From the NCBI GenBank assembly GCA_026417655.1, contig JAOACS010000008.1:78634-142633 (forward strand): a stretch of DNA of 64,000 nt, written 5' to 3'. Both the position numbers and the translations under genes were made by a program. This document shows, piece by piece, positions 63,329 through 64,000 of this stretch; within the stretch, counting starts at the first letter, position 1; each line of letters opens with the position of its first letter. The DNA comes from Syntrophobacterales bacterium (lineage in GTDB: Bacteria > Desulfobacterota > Syntrophobacteria > Syntrophobacterales > Thermodesulforhabdaceae). A model generated the notes under the pieces. The model saw only the letters and a list, made by a program, of their open reading frames with translations, was not told where the DNA came from and made no database searches.

Positions 63329-64000
63329 ATGAGAACTATTTTTATTCTATCGTGTTGTCTAATATTTTTTATCTTAATTTTTTCCTGTGCTCCAGAAAAA
63401 CCAAAGGAATTTAGGACGGTGGAAATCTCAGAGGGAGAACTTGATCCTGAAGTATGGGGTAAAGCATATCCGGTGCATTATGAAATGTATAAAAACTCCC
63501 AAGAGCCTACTCCATCTGGTAAAAGCAAATATAAGAAAGGATGGGATACGGATAAAATTATATGGGATAAACTCTCTGAATTCCCGTTCCTTGGTGTGCT
63601 ATACAACGGATGGGGTTTTGGAATTGAGTACAATGAACCAAGATCTCATTACTATAGACTTAAAGATATTCTTGAAATTGACTCGTCAAGATATAAACCG
63701 GGCGGAGTATGTCTCACTTGTAAATCTCCCTATGCACCTCAGCTTGAGGCAAAACATGGACTTGCCTACTATAATACGCCTTTTAGAGAGGCTATTAACT
63801 GGATTCCAGAAAAACATAGAGAATTGGGAGACTCCTGTGCAGACTGCCATAATTCTAAGGATACCTCCTTAAAGATTAGCAGACAGTTTACTCTTGGAAA
63901 AGCCCTTCAGAGTATGGGGGTTGATACTAATAACATACCTCATCAGCACATGCGTAGCTTAGTGGGTGCTCAATGCCATGTGACCTATATAATTCCCAGA
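63329..64000 (+). CDS. nrfA: Cytochrome c nitrite reductase NrfA, 5' part (partial)
   Basis: The first 224 codons, running off the window. MRTIFILSCCLIFFILIFSC, then APEK, has a lipobox-like Cys, so NrfA may be a lipoprotein as in some deltaproteobacteria. The catalytic heme motif is CLTCK (Cys128-Lys132), unique to NrfA; the second is CADCH (170-174). The third, usually CxQCHVEYYF, reads GAQCHVTYII (Gly213, codon GGT at 63965-63967): the first heme Cys is missing. AGGGAGG lies 7 bases before ATG. It reduces nitrite to ammonium in the periplasm. Confidence 0.9.
   Translation, partial: MRTIFILSCCLIFFILIFSCAPEKPKEFRTVEISEGELDPEVWGKAYPVHYEMYKNSQEPTPSGKSKYKKGWDTDKIIWDKLSEFPFLGVLYNGWGFGIEYNEPRSHYYRLKDILEIDSSRYKPGGVCLTCKSPYAPQLEAKHGLAYYNTPFREAINWIPEKHRELGDSCADCHNSKDTSLKISRQFTLGKALQSMGVDTNNIPHQHMRSLVGAQCHVTYIIPR

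Noticed and set aside
63329..64000. Frameshift in nrfA as an explanation for the odd heme 3 motif
   Set aside because: The frame reads through correctly on both sides (CADCH before, QCHVT after), so a substitution fits better than an indel.
1..64000. tRNA, rRNA, CRISPR arrays, insertion sequences, prophage
   Set aside because: No tRNA T-loop/cloverleaf pattern, repeat-spacer array, transposase or terminal inverted repeats were seen on reading.

Overview
This window is an ordinary chromosomal segment (roughly mid-40s % G+C by eye) from a Gram-negative anaerobe, most likely a member of the Desulfobacterota (former Deltaproteobacteria). Pointers are a nitrite-reductase pair (NrfH/NrfA), a DUF39 homocysteine-biosynthesis protein, a DUF362 ferredoxin-like protein, a RACo-like ASKHA ATPase, a CooT nickel protein, an FmdE protein, Na+-translocating decarboxylase subunits, a large Cache-domain histidine kinase with an NtrC-type regulator, and a DUF2760/Hsp70/Hsp70 module. 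Genus is not assigned. No tRNA, rRNA, CRISPR array, insertion sequence or prophage was seen, and no gene-free stretch exceeds about 300 bases.

Layout. 1-650: tail of a universal stress protein, then a small Cys protein and a KhpA-type KH protein on the minus strand. 940-4647: YkgJ-type Cys-cluster protein, RACo-like ATPase without a ferredoxin domain, FtsB-like protein, DUF362 protein. 4802-14633: a long biosynthetic superoperon, ilvB-ilvN-ilvC-psd-pssA-leuC-leuD-leuB-asd-rsmD-coaD, lacking leuA and ilvD. 14761-16941: MATE exporter, PfpI-like protein, small cytochrome c. 17148-22875: DUF2760, two divergent Hsp70 proteins and CooT. 22911-29416 (minus): HD/OB exoribonuclease-like protein, tmk, holB, ricT, metG, MidA-type methyltransferase. 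29606-33447: Nudix hydrolase, icd, a diadenylate cyclase fused to YbbR domains, DUF2914 protein. 33712-37298: a FecCD-type metal/metallophore ABC transporter followed by FmdE. 37377-45539 (minus): a two-component system, then OadG-like and OadB-like subunits, a CBS protein and a DASS/SLC13 anion transporter. 45741-49379: a sulfur/thiolation cluster of DUF39, LarE-like and PP-loop proteins plus two small Cys-rich proteins. 49462-54106: vWA-OmpA protein, two small exported proteins, PolX, EamA transporter. 54306-62669: DUF2007-DUF3786 protein, then murB, murC, ftsW, murD, murF and an unknown protein. 62879-64000: nrfH and the 5' part of nrfA.

Four things stand out. First, a readable sigma-54 circuit: the NtrC-type regulator gene is followed at once by two tandem TTCGCC dyads and, about 100 bases further, a consensus -24/-12 promoter driving the oadG-oadB-CBS-SLC13 genes. 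Second, the division/cell-wall cluster has lost exactly mraY and murG, with flanking genes overlapping or abutting where they would normally be. Third, the truncated NrfA reads GAQCH where the third heme motif should be CxxCH. Fourth, two little-studied conserved modules: DUF2760-Hsp70-Hsp70 with a helical extension, and the DUF39/LarE/PP-loop group. Starts were chosen from Shine-Dalgarno spacing, so several differ from the longest open frame.
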